From assembly GCA_905182985.1 (NCBI GenBank), contig CAJJDN010000001.1, positions 1,000,254 through 1,064,253 of the forward strand: a stretch of 64,000 nucleotides of DNA, in the 5' to 3' direction. The notes under the pieces were generated by a model, which saw nothing but the letters and a program-made list of their open reading frames with translations, was not told the origin of the DNA and did no database searches. How positions within the stretch are numbered: position 1 is the first letter of the stretch; every line of letters begins with the position of its first letter. Of this stretch, positions 10,608 through 21,710 are shown piece after piece. The position numbers and the translations under genes are program-made. Origin of the DNA: Paramecium sonneborni. Lineage: Eukaryota > Ciliophora > Oligohymenophorea > Peniculida > Parameciidae.

Positions 10608-11928
10608 AGGGAATCCAAAATTTTTATAAAATGAACAAATTTCTAATTAATTATATGCAATGGTTATTGTTCTATTGAATTAAAGGAGGGATAAAAGACT
10701 TCGATTAACAATCTAAAGAAAAGATTACATAATTTTTTATCAATCAGTATGACCTAATTAAATTTCTCATCTTTAGTTCGAATCATAATTTTCTAGAAGA
10801 ATTTTTTATATATATAGATGATAGAGATAATCCTGAAATTGTAAATAACTATTAAGTACAAAGAACTAAAGTAAAGTAAAGATGAAAATGCTTCAAGAAT
10901 CAGAATGAATTCTATTAAGGGATAAAAAAGAAAGCTTGCTTCAGTAATAATAATTACTTGCTTCAAAAAGAAAGAAAATAATCTAACAATAAACCTGAAA
11001 AATAAAATATAATACACATCCCATCAAAAATAAAAAAATTTACATTTTCTAATAATTTTTTGGCTTCATAATGAAAAGGTTTTTTGAAATGCTAATTTAG
11101 TACTTATTTATGAAAATAGAATAAATGGCAAGTTTCTCATTTTTCTACATTCTTAATTTCCAATAGTTTTTCTGCTTCCAGAAATTATTCATTTTTTTTA
11201 ATTTTATTAATTAACTATTGAGGTCGACGTGTTAAAAATCATTGATAAAAAATAGGAAGTTTTGTTACAACTAATAGGAATAATAGGAAATTAATCAAAT
11301 ACTTGAAAAAGAATTTCTTCTTTTAAAAACCATTCAGATCCTTATCAGACTTTAATGGTTTTCTACCAATTATTAAAATAAATTTTTATAGTAATTGATA
11401 TTTTAAGCTCACTTTCTGTTTTTTTGTTATTGGTAACATGATTAAATTAGAATTCTGCCCTTTTTCGGAATTTATTTCAAAAATAGGATGCTTTAAAAAG
11501 ATATTGCAATCCCTCTTTTTATAGTTTAAAAGCAGAATTTTTATTTAATCAATTGCCTAAGGATCGATAACAAAAAAGCAGAATGTTAGCTTAAAATATC
11601 AATTACTCAAACAATTTATTTTAATAATTGGTAGAAAACCATTAAAGTCTGGTTATTATACCTAGTAATTTATTTATCTCTAACTCTGTCATATGGGTTT
11701 CTGGATTGAGTGGGTTTTAATAAGATATGTGATGCTCTTACAGATTTTGCTTGCATTTTAATTATATTTAATTATAATTTAAATTTCATTCCTTATTATA
11801 AGTAAAATGATCTTGAATTAAGATTGTTTCATTAATAACCTAATATTAGATTAATAAAATTGTCATATTTATTTATTATTTACACCACCCTTTTAATATG
11901 GATTTTGATTAGGATATGTCATTTATGT
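10608..11928. repeat. Second copy of the 1,321-bp duplication
   Basis: Starts after the N at 10607 and matches 9286-10606; it then runs on into the RBM22 3' region. It contains a copy of the foldback element (11346-11651) and a third copy of the hydrophobic frame near 10793-11017. Confidence 0.85.
11346..11651. mobile_element. Copy of the foldback element inside the duplicated contig end
   Basis: Identical to 10024-10329 and shifted by 1322 bp. It is probably the same locus reported twice by the assembly, not a second insertion. Confidence 0.65.
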
Positions 11929-11961
11929 ATTAAGTAGTCCAATCAGCAAACTAAAATAAAA
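11652..11961. other. Intergenic region downstream of RBM22
   Basis: AT-rich sequence with no convincing frame; its 5' part duplicates 10330-10606. Confidence 0.4.
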
Positions 11962-12997
11962 TCAAATTTTCTTATACTTATTTTCAGATTATTAATGTTT
12001 ATTGATGTTTTATGGGGGAGCTTGAGGTGGGTGAGCTTTATTATTCTCCTCTGGTTATAATGATTGGATTATATCTATATATTGTATAATGTACATACCT
12101 TAGATAGGAACCTTTTTATTTGGAGCTCTTGCCCATTGAATTTTACATATAACATCCTTGATTATAATATTATTATATAATGCATTTACAGCTGTTTCTG
12201 CATCTTTTCTTTTTGCAAAGTTGACGAAACAACTTTGACCATGTTCCATTATTTTAATTGAATTGAGTTTTCCAAATTTTGAAAATAAATGTCTATTTAA
12301 AAAATTAATTTACTTTAAATCCGATTCCTTGATATCAGCTGTCATATGAGAAACATATAAACTACAAATTTTAGGGTCATCAGGTGGCAACAACCCTTTT
12401 GCTTCAAACTTCTCCTTATATAATAAATCAATGTCTTCAGGATTTTCCAAAGGCTCTCTATAAACTTAATTAGCGGGTTCTAATTTTCCATCGTTTAATT
12501 AATTATTCACATCTGCTAATCTTGGCTCTTTCATTATTTGGTCGAATAAAGGTAAAGGCTTATCATATGGTAAAATCAATCTTTCAATCTGACGATTTGC
12601 TTATTCAGCCCAATAATCCCTATTCGCTGTATGTTCAGGAATTTCTATTTTTTATTCTCCTAAGAATTTATCTCTAGTGCATAATCCCATGTTGAATTCT
12701 AAATCCTTAAAACAAGCTTAGCAAATATTTTTAATTTTTCCACAGGTTTAACAAACTTCTGTCTATTTTTGTCTGGAATTATTCCCAGGTTTCCATTTGA
12801 ATGTAGTGAATGGTCTTGCACAGATTCGACATTCCTTTCCAAACCTATCCTTTAGCTAGAAATTTTATAGATTATTATTTTACCATTCTTATGTAAGGAT
12901 TTTCACCTAAACAATTATTGCATACTATAGGAAAATCTGTTTCTTCCCAAGCTAATTTGCTTATATCTTATTTTAAAGCATGACCTCGTTCTGCCAT
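11962..12997 (-). CDS. RBM22: Pre-mRNA-splicing factor RBM22/SLT11 (Ecm2)
   Basis: Removing three short introns (28, 21 and 24 nt) leaves 321 codons. The N-terminus [19 protein letters not shown] is typical of the family. Paired cysteines follow in [20 protein letters not shown] and CQTC...CQAC, the zinc-binding part that contacts U6 and catalytic-core RNA. The Tyr/Asn-rich ANRDYWAEQ segment comes next, then an RRM at about 215-290 with CSLYVSHM as RNP2 and [15 protein letters not shown] as RNP1. The tail is Pro/Gln-rich. It acts in the activated spliceosome. A coiled-coil gene ends 39 bp upstream on the same strand. Confidence 0.93.
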
Positions 12998-13036
12998 TTA
13001 AATAATAAATTTTGTAATTATTTTAATGTGTATAAA

Positions 13037-14611
13037 TCATTTTTTCTTTAAACTAGACTTTTATTTTTTGTGATTACTTTATAATATTGTTGAACTTGGT
13101 CTAATTTATTAGGTTTATTATTTATCCAAATATTGTATAACGTATTTCATAAACTATTAATTCTAACGTTGTTATTATTCTTGGGCTTCTTCTAGTTTAT
13201 GAACCAATTTTTCAATTATCTAGAAATCTGAATTTGTTTTTGCAGAATCTCTTTGTTTTTCAACTCTCTATTTAATTTCGCTTATTTCTAATTACAATTT
13301 TTCGCTTCTCTTTTTCTCTTCTTAAACCTCAATTGTTAAAGAACTGACCTTTGGATTGTTAGGATTTTGTGCATTCATTAATTATTGTATTTCTCTTGTT
13401 AAATATGTATTTTCATCTCTCAAGGTCTAAACTAAAACTTTATTATTTTCATTTTCTTTATTTATTTAATCAACTTCTCTAAAGTTAATAAAATGCTTAC
13501 TTTTATTTTAAGTCTAACTATTATGTTAATCCTGTAACACATTCTTTTAGTTCTTCAATCACCGATTTTAGTTGAACGATAGTATTTTTTAATTAATCAA
13601 TTTCTATTTTGTACGATTGATCAATTTCTTATATTTCTTTCAATAGTGGAATTTAGCAATCTGAAGTTCTAGAACATTAAGTCAATTATTTTTATGGAGG
13701 AATATTTTCTAATTGACTGAAAATGTGGGAGTCTCCTTTTTCCTTTTTGGAATACATGGATATCTGTCTATTATTGAAGTCTAAATTTGAATTGTTTAAT
13801 TGTAATGGTTGAATTTGTTTAGTAGATTGAGTCTTAAGAAAGTTTTTTACTCTCATTTCTATCTTGTCAATTAATTAATGTGTCTATTCAACTCCAGCGT
13901 CTCTCAACATAAATTTTAACAGATTATATTTTTAATATCATTATAATTAGTGTTTCTCTTCCAATAATCTTAATTCTTTTTCCAAACGATTTATTTCGAT
14001 CTCTTATTCTGTAATCAAATTTGTGGCTTCCTCTTCAATTCTGTAACGTTCCTTCTTTTCTTCCTGTAGTTCTTTCAATAATTTTGTTAATATTTCTCTA
14101 TCTAAATAATTTTAAAATATTACTATTACATCACGGCATCACAACTTGAATGATCATCCTTTCCTAAAATATCATTAATTTATTACTTTCAATATTTGCT
14201 TTAATTTAATTCAGCTTCTCTAAAATTTCACAACACCATTCTTCAATATTCGTCACTTAACTTTATTCTATGTTTTCATTAAATTCCATTAATTCTTTTA
14301 ATAATTTCTATAGAGTTTCCATGATTTTTTCATCTTTCTCCTCAGGCTATTGTTTTAGCACTTTAATATTATTGCTGAATAATTTTGTAGCACTACTATA
14401 TAAATATGTAAACTAACCTATAACTCTTTTGTAATTTAGGGGGTATTTTTGTTTCTTTACTCTCTTTTAATACAGGAGATTGAGATTCGTCAACTTTCAC
14501 AGTTTTTTATTTATTCAATTTATTCAATTCTGATGGATTAGAAAATAACCCAGGCTTAATGTTTGGGCTCAATCCAGGAGATTTATAGATTGGACTCTTT
14601 CTTCTATTCAT
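13037..14611 (-). CDS. Long coiled-coil protein with one in-frame TGA
   Basis: Four introns of 22, 23, 20 and 22 nt leave 496 codons. The first 60 residues are Pro/Ser/Lys-rich (KSPIYKSPGLSPNIKPG). The rest is heptad-rich coiled coil, for example NRLEKELRLLEEKHQLQ, then QLKNTIVQLKSVIEELKE and EKLVHKLEEAQEQQ. The frame is continuous except for a TGA at 13938-13940, after HQLQ and before YQKYNLLKFML, and no intron removes it. It could be a real nonsense codon, a sequence error, or a gene boundary. The family is not recognisable; a cytoskeletal or basal-body role is plausible. Confidence 0.55.
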
Positions 14612-15399
14612 TTAATATATAAATTATATATTTTAATTCCTTTTTAAGAATTAAAGCTTTGTATTAACTATAAGGATTTACAATAAAATTTATTGATGAA
14701 ACTGTTTGGACAAAATAATCTATAGACAAAATAATCTATAGATTATTACTTAAGTTTAGCTTTCGTTTAAATAATTATTTATCATTATTTATGAGATACT
14801 AAATTTAATGTAATTCTTTAAGATAAGAGTGTTCTAAGATGCATTCTAATTACCATAGTTGCAATTATTTTGGATCGATAATTTAATTAATATTAAAGGA
14901 TTTACAAACGATAATACTAAAGATAATTATTTCATAATAAATTGATCAAATTTTAAATGAAAAACGAAGTAAAAGTTTTGAATAAGATATTTATATTATG
15001 GGGATCTAATTACAATAAATGGATTCATTTTTCATGTCAATAATTTTGATTTTAAGAATATTAATAATGAAAAATAATGATACAAATCATGATGAATAGA
15101 TAAAAATTTTTGAAATTTAGAACTAATAAAATTCTCTTATTCTGTTATATGTAACTTCGAGTTTAACTTTCAACCAATATTAATGAAAAGCTTACAATAA
15201 TACTTTAATTTAGATGTTATAGTTAATTTTCCTATTATAAGGATCTTAAAGTTAAAATAATTTTTAATTTTCTTATCATATTTATTTTTGCAAAACAAGA
15301 TTTTTCTACCTTTGGCTAGAAATCAATAAATTCTTAGAGAAAATAATGAAAAATATTCTTTAAATCGTTTTACAGCAGATAAAGTTAATAAAAAATTTA
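14612..15399. other. Gene-free stretch with a short tandem repeat
   Basis: No convincing frame on either strand. It holds a perfect two-unit tandem repeat of ACAAAATAATCTATAG at 14710-14741. It is followed by the retrotransposon remnant. Confidence 0.45.
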
Positions 15400-17533
15400 A
15401 TTGAGGGGATCATGGCTCAGAATAAAAAGAGCATCCTAGCGAATAAGACGATGTAGTAGGGACATACATATATATTGGGTTAGCCATAGAAACGAGAATC
15501 GAATGATAATGTACGAACGAATCATCAGACTCAACTGGTTAATAAAATTAGATGCTTGATTATAATTGATACCTTCTTGAAGAAAGAAGAATTCCACTCT
15601 ACTCTGAACAGGATAGGTGGAGGGAATAACTCTATTCTATCAATTTTAGTATCATTTTAACTGAGATAGAAATTTCTAGAACTAAAAACACACGTCATAT
15701 TATTATAAGAAGTGAATTAACAGATAAAGTAAGAGTTGATGGATTAGGTTACAGATGACATACAAAAGATAGGAATGGGAAACTACTTGCAGTGGCAGTA
15801 ATTAAAAACCTAATTACAAAGAGGAGATAAGATTTAGAAATCAAAAACTCAATTTTAGTTTAAATTTTTTTTGGTGGAAGATTTTCTCTATTAGTTGAAT
15901 CAAAACGATAAACAACAGAAAAAAAAGAATAAAGAACAGTATTGAATAAGATGCAAATGCATGCTTTCATATTAGGAGGAAACTTAAATGATACAATTGG
16001 AAAGAAAGAAACATTAAATTACGATGTAGTAAGTAAAAAAAGGATAGAAAAAAAAATAAGAAAAAAATTAGATTTCAATATAAATTAAAAATATTGATAT
16101 TTTTATAATAATCAATCGAATTTGAACAGAAAAATTTGATTATAACCCTTCAGATCATAGACCCATTATGATAAATATAGAAATGCCGAAATCAACAGCG
16201 ATGCATTTCCAATTTTAGAATGGGATTTAGTTTATTAGACAGAGATCGAACATACCAGATGCAAAAATACTAAAGAATACTTTAAAATAATTAAATATAC
16301 TGCTAAAGTTGGAAGATAAGCCGCTGGATAAATAGAAAATGTTGTAGAAATAGATGGATAAATTGAAACAAACTACAAGAAGATTACCAGTGAAGCATTG
16401 AAGTAAACTGCTTCATCTAAAAATTATGGAAAATATTATTAACAAGACAAATGTGGAAGAGATATGATAAATTATACATCAGTAATATACAAGTTAGTAA
16501 GAGCGAATAAAGGAATAGGGGTTCAAAGATCTGGAATTGATTGAATAATATAATAAGTAAAATACCTTGTATTAGGAACCTGATATTAAGAAAAGAGGGC
16601 AAGTAATGCCTTACTAAAAGATTATAAAAGATGCTAAAGAATTTTGATAATAAGATGAGATAAAATGAATAAAATCACAAAGAGAGCTGTTATAGAAGAA
16701 GATGGAACATGAAAGAATAGATTCAAACAGAATTAGGAAAATACCAAATTATGGATATTTTGATTAATGGAGATATTCCAATATAAAATGTAAGGAACAT
16801 AAAAACATATGGTTTATTTAGATAATATGTAATAGAATATCTGATAACATGGGCATCAAAAGGATAAAAATGGGCTAAAATTCTTGATAAGATAAATAAT
16901 TGGGCACTGCCATTATCAAATTTGGTAAGAGGTGCAGCCAATATGAACTAGGATATGAGGTATGTGTCGAACAAGATCAGAGAAATGGTGAAGAGCGAGC
17001 TTAGATTATCCAAAATTATATAAATATTATCAAGGTAACAAAAATGTAACAACATTCGATTGCCATGCCAGTTCAAGAAAAGGCCATACAGCGTTAACCT
17101 TTATATTAAGAAAACTAACATTTTGATAAATTTAAAGGAATAGAACGATGGAAAAATAATACTTTATTAAAATGAAAACAAGTTTATTTTTAGAGAGATA
17201 AATTTATGATTGAGAATTGGAAGGTTTAAAGTTAAGATTATAAAATATTAAAAGTTAATTATTTTGATGATACTGAAAGAAGATTTAAATTAAGAAATTG
17301 AATAATAAAGATGAAGTTATTAAAGTTTAGAAGCTTAACTAAATACAAGAAGATTTGTTCAAGATAATCAAAATATTATAAATGAACAGATTGAGAGAAT
17401 AATTTAATACTAATCAATTCAATCTTAAAGTTAAGATGATCAAAAATACTTAAATAAATCAAGGATCCATCAAAAATAAATATGTCAAAATTAAATAATT
17501 TATATTTTTATTTCATTTGCAAGTAGACTTTAG
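15400..17533 (+). mobile_element. Decayed non-LTR (LINE-type) retrotransposon
   Basis: Plus-strand fragments in several frames match an APE-type endonuclease of LINE elements. AFILGGNLNDTIGKK (about 15963-16006) corresponds to the GGDFN-like core, and NPSDHRPIMI (about 16145-16175) is the C-terminal SDH motif with its catalytic His. Further plus-strand coding-like sequence up to about 17000 would be where reverse transcriptase lies, but I could not identify its YxDD-type motif. In-frame TGAs and shifts show the element is dead. The last 440 bp (17090-17533) occur again, inverted, at 855-1290, as expected for a 3' end shared with a 5'-truncated copy. The 5' limit is approximate. Confidence 0.7.
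17090..17533 (+). repeat. Dispersed repeat, second copy at 855-1290 in inverted orientation
   Basis: Nearly identical to the reverse complement of 855-1290, sharing abrupt ends at CAGCGTTAACC and AGTAGACTT. It includes a broken frame with coiled-coil-like content (LEGLKLRLQNIKSQLF). Confidence 0.75.
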
Positions 17534-17614
17534 GCCATAAATATTGAACTTAATATAATCTTACAAATAAAATATATATTAATTTGTATAATACATATAT
17601 AATTGGGCTTCTTA

Positions 17615-19331
17615 ATGTGCAGTCATCTGTACCCTGGACTTGCCTAGTCTTTGATGGAAATTGCAATTTGTTCAAATGAAGATTGTGTTTACAAATTCCA
17701 TCCATAATGCATGAAATGTGCTTTTAAATTTTGTTAAAATCATTTCAAAGAATGTAGCCTAGGTAACAGAATTTAAGAACTCTTGAATTAACTACTAAGA
17801 TAAAATGAAAATTTGGAGAAGAAACTTTATTAGCTATAATCTAATACCAATAAAAAAATGACATAAGTATTATTCGAATGTAGATAATTTCTTAACAGAA
17901 TATAATAATTTACTGAAAATTGTTTATTCTAAGATATTATCCCCATTAACTTAGACATTGATTTCATACAAGAGTTAGTGGATTAAATTTCATTAGAGAT
18001 TCAAACCAAATTTTAGATCATAATGTCCTATTTTGAAGAATTAAAATACCCTTTTAACCTTCAAAATAGAAGCTAGTCTAAAATACATTAGAAGCGTTCA
18101 ATAATTTTTGAATAAGAAGGTCATTTGACAGAATCCTTATCATCCATAAATTTAAGTTTAAATATGGATCCTTAATCTATCTTTTCTATTTTTTAAAAAG
18201 GTTTCTTTATGCATTTAATGATAGGAAATTTGCTTTTTAAATAACATTAATATGAAGAGTCCTTTAGTTATCTCTTCAAAGCCTTACTTTTAGCCAAAAA
18301 ATCTAAAAAGAAGGAGCTACGACATTAAATTTTCCTAACTTTATGTAATGTATTTATATTATAATAGAAGAAAATTGTTTGTTTTAAATGAAAAAGTTTT
18401 CTGAAATTATTGAATTCTCTAATAAATATCAAAAAATATTTGATGTAGAAAATTTCTCCATGTTTAAATGTATCTAATTATTAAAAAATAGATTTTGCAT
18501 AATTTAACAAAAGATAATATGACAAAGTTCTTGAAAATTTAAATCAAATTAATCTCGATGAATTAAATTATTAATAATCAAATTAATATCAAGGTATAAT
18601 TATAAAAATTTTTTTAGAACTATTTAAAATGGCAGAAAGAAGTAAGAATTAAGAAAAATATATAAATGGTATTCTTCATTTTTGTATGTTTAGAATAAAA
18701 TTAAACTGAAATTTTGAAAAATTCCTTAAAGCAGTAAAATTAGTCTTAAATAAAATAAACCACTCAAGAAGATTGTTCTAAAGATATCAATTCAATTATT
18801 TTCAGATTTAAAAAAGCAATGCAACAATTAGTGAACATCATTTATGAGAATGATGATGAAAAAGATGCCTTTCTTCAATAAAATCAATAATTTATTTTAA
18901 CAATCGAGAAAAAGTAATTAGTATCTATATTTTAGTAAAATAAATCTTGTCAATTTGCCATCAAAAAGCTAAACAACCCCAATTAACCTGTAAGATTTGT
19001 TGAGCAAATTTAATTCAAGAGATAGGCTAGAGCTTTAAACTAATTTTATAGATAGCTGATACTAAAACAATACTACTTTAAAATTATTATAAATTAAATT
19101 CATATTAATAAATCTATTTTTCTATATAAAGGTTATTAGATTATTATTTAGAAGGTTGTTGGACATAATTAAGAAAAAATTATTTTAAATTTAAAATATT
19201 CAGAATTATTATACGCTTCCGAAAACAATATTCATTTTATTGTTTTAGAAGACAAGAACCAGATTAGATATGCTAAAAATTTCTTTTAAGGTTATTCATC
19301 TCCAAATTCATTTACTTCAATTATTAGATGA
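17615..19331 (+). CDS. B-box-like zinc-finger protein with helical repeats
   Basis: The frame needs four introns (23, 22, 24 and 25 nt), after which 541 codons remain. Residues 14-45 hold a Cys/His cluster (CSNEDCVYKFHPQCMKC then CQNH), which looks like a B-box zinc finger. A coiled coil follows (QELLNQLLRQNENLEKKL), as in RBCC/TRIM-like proteins. The middle has helical, TPR-like text (QYEESFSYLFKALLLAKKSK), and the C-terminal third is Gln/Lys-rich. B-box proteins usually mediate protein interactions; no RING finger is visible. A decayed relative of its C-terminal part lies at 1695-1855. It starts 82 bp after the repeat element. Confidence 0.75.
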
Positions 19332-20188
19332 TCTTTAAAACTTTCAAACCTGTAATCATTTTCATTGTTTATTTGAATAAAACAGATAAAATTTAAAGAA
19401 TTAGATAAAATGTGTTCAAAATATATTTAATCTTATTTCCTTTGTATAAATATATCTAAAAATATTTTTATACACTAATTTTACCACACAATATTTTGCC
19501 TTTTATGTATTTTCTTTTTCTTTATACATTTTTCTAAAGAAGAAAGGTTTAATTTTAGCAAATACTTAAAATGAATAGTTATTTTATGATTATTATTTTA
19601 AAAGTTATTACTATTTATCTTCCATTAAAAATTTTTTAATAATTTCTAATTAAAATTTTCCAAAAAAATCATATGCCTTTTTCATGTATGTAATTAGCAG
19701 AACATAACTGCTTGGATTTTTCAATAAGTTCATAAATCATAAATGAATTCATGAATTTATCATTAATATTAAACATATATATTAATATAATAATACTTCA
19801 TATTCATAATAATATTGATAGAATTATGTAAGATTTATGTAATAACGATAGAATTCGAAATATTAAATCTAATTTTGAAATATTTTAGTTAATGAATTTT
19901 TGAAAAATTATTTCTAGTTGGAAAATAGTACTAATTTTAAGAAAGGAGAGTAATTCTTAATCCCTTTAAATTAAATTACTAACTTATTCAGTTAAATACC
20001 TTTTTATTGTAATTATATTATTCTTGATTGCAACAATTATTTATTAATTGCAAACAGATAATAATTTATGCTGATAAAATTCCAAAACTTACAGATTCAA
20101 AAAGATATTTTTGCTTTGAGATTATATAAAGTAGATAGTGTAATTTTAAGGGTATAGATGAATAAGTATTCATATAATACATGGTGCG
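19332..20188. other. AT-rich gap with possible upstream exon of the next gene
   Basis: Mostly featureless. From about 20050 one frame reads IIIYADKIPKLTDSKRYFCF, which looks coding and could be the true N-terminal part of the next gene. Joining it needs a 35-nt intron or a one-base shift, and an in-frame TGA lies just upstream. I left it out of the CDS. Confidence 0.35.
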
Positions 20189-21639
20189 ATGGTAATTGAG
20201 CATATTGATATTTCTTCTATAATTTCATTTGAAGAAAATAAGAAAAATAAAGAGTTTATTTTTTTTGCAATTAATTCATAAGAGAAATCTCCTAATTTTG
20301 TTGAATTACAAAAGTTAATCTAAAAAAAAATATCCATTCTTAATCTTTAACATTTGATAAATGCTAAAAATGAATTATTCGATAAAATTAGTAATTAAAA
20401 AAGTATGAATTAATTTTCTTTACCTACATCATAAGGATCACAAAGAAATTTTATTCGCCTATTTGTTAACACTGGCCAAAAGAAGTTTATAGCAACAGTA
20501 GATGCATCTAAATAAGTAATTTAGCTTTATATTTTTAGAATCTTTCAGAATAGATCACTACCTCATATGCTTGTACAATTAATTAATTTCAATAAGAATC
20601 ATTTTCTAATTAATACTAAGTGACAAACATTAGATAAAATGGCTTTAGAGTGATCGTTCCTAAATAATAAAACATTGGTTAAGTTTTAAATGATTAATCT
20701 TATCTTACATGTGATATTCACAAATCTAAAATAAAAAATAAGAGAACTAATAACATTTAAAGGAATGAGAAGAGATTAAAAAAAAAAATCAAAGAATAAT
20801 TGAAGACATAATTCAATGATCCTGCTATTTCTCCTCCTAAAATTTTGACTTCTAATAAATTTCATTAAGAGGCAAAAACTCAACAAAACCTAGAAAACTA
20901 AAAAAAAAATTATCTAGTTTAAAATTAGACATAACTAAAGAATGAAGGATTAGAAAACAAATAAATATAGAAAGATTAAATTATTGATAAACTTTAAAGT
21001 AGTAAATTTTAGCAAGATCCAATAGAAAATCTGAAAAGCTTGGCTAAATCAAACCAAAATATAAATTAAGTTGAAAAATAGTAGAGAGATGCCTTTTAAG
21101 AGGGTAAAAAATTTTTTTATTAACAAGCTCAAAACAATTCAAATACTAAATAATAGATATAAGAAAGCGCAAATTAGATTATCTAACAATATGATAAAAA
21201 GAAAGAATAGTTAAAAAATTATCTTAAATTAGAATAAAAATTAGAAGGATAAGTTGAAAATAATTAAAAATAACCTTTATAAACAAGTAAAATCATGGAA
21301 ACTAATAATGATAGTAATCTCTTTTTAAAGTAAGGATTGGATTATATAGATGATTATTTAAATTATTCAAAAGAAATGCCGAAAGTTCCAAACACTTCCT
21401 TTTAAACAAATATTGAGCATACGATAGGAAAAAAAAATAAAAACTCTAATAAAAGATATTTCAATCAATAAAAATAAAATCATTAAAATTGGTTTGAAAA
21501 ATAATAAAGATAAAGTAGCAATAAATATTCAAAGATTATAAATTAGAATTAGAATTAGAATTAAATTTAAAAAATTGCTTAAACAAATAAAAATTAAATT
21601 GTATAGTAGAAACACTAAAATAAATAACATTTGGAATGA
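20189..21639 (+). CDS. Gln/Asn/Lys-rich protein, possibly with an N-terminal PH-like domain
   Basis: One 23-nt intron (gtaatttagctttatatttttag, near 20512) leaves 476 codons. The first 100 residues are ordered (MVIEHIDISSIISFEENKK, then FVELQKLIQKKI) and resemble strands and the last helix of a PH-type fold, a weak inference. The remaining 370 residues are low-complexity Q/N/K with short motifs, ending in an AATTAG repeat that encodes alternating Asn-Gln. The start may lie further upstream (see the preceding gap). It is transcribed towards the DRC7 gene, with 71 bp between the stops. Confidence 0.6.
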
Positions 21640-21710
21640 TCGCAAGTAAAAGAATGTACTGTAAATATATAGATTAGTGTGCTAATTTATAATTAAATTT
21701 TTAGCGTTAT

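Noticed and set aside
14710..14741. Tandem repeat as part of a CRISPR-like or satellite array
   Set aside because: Only two 16-bp units with no spacers; too short to mean anything on its own.
16723..16941. Minus-strand standard-code frame inside the retrotransposon remnant
   Set aside because: It is antisense to the LINE-like fragments and shows no protein features; it is a chance frame.
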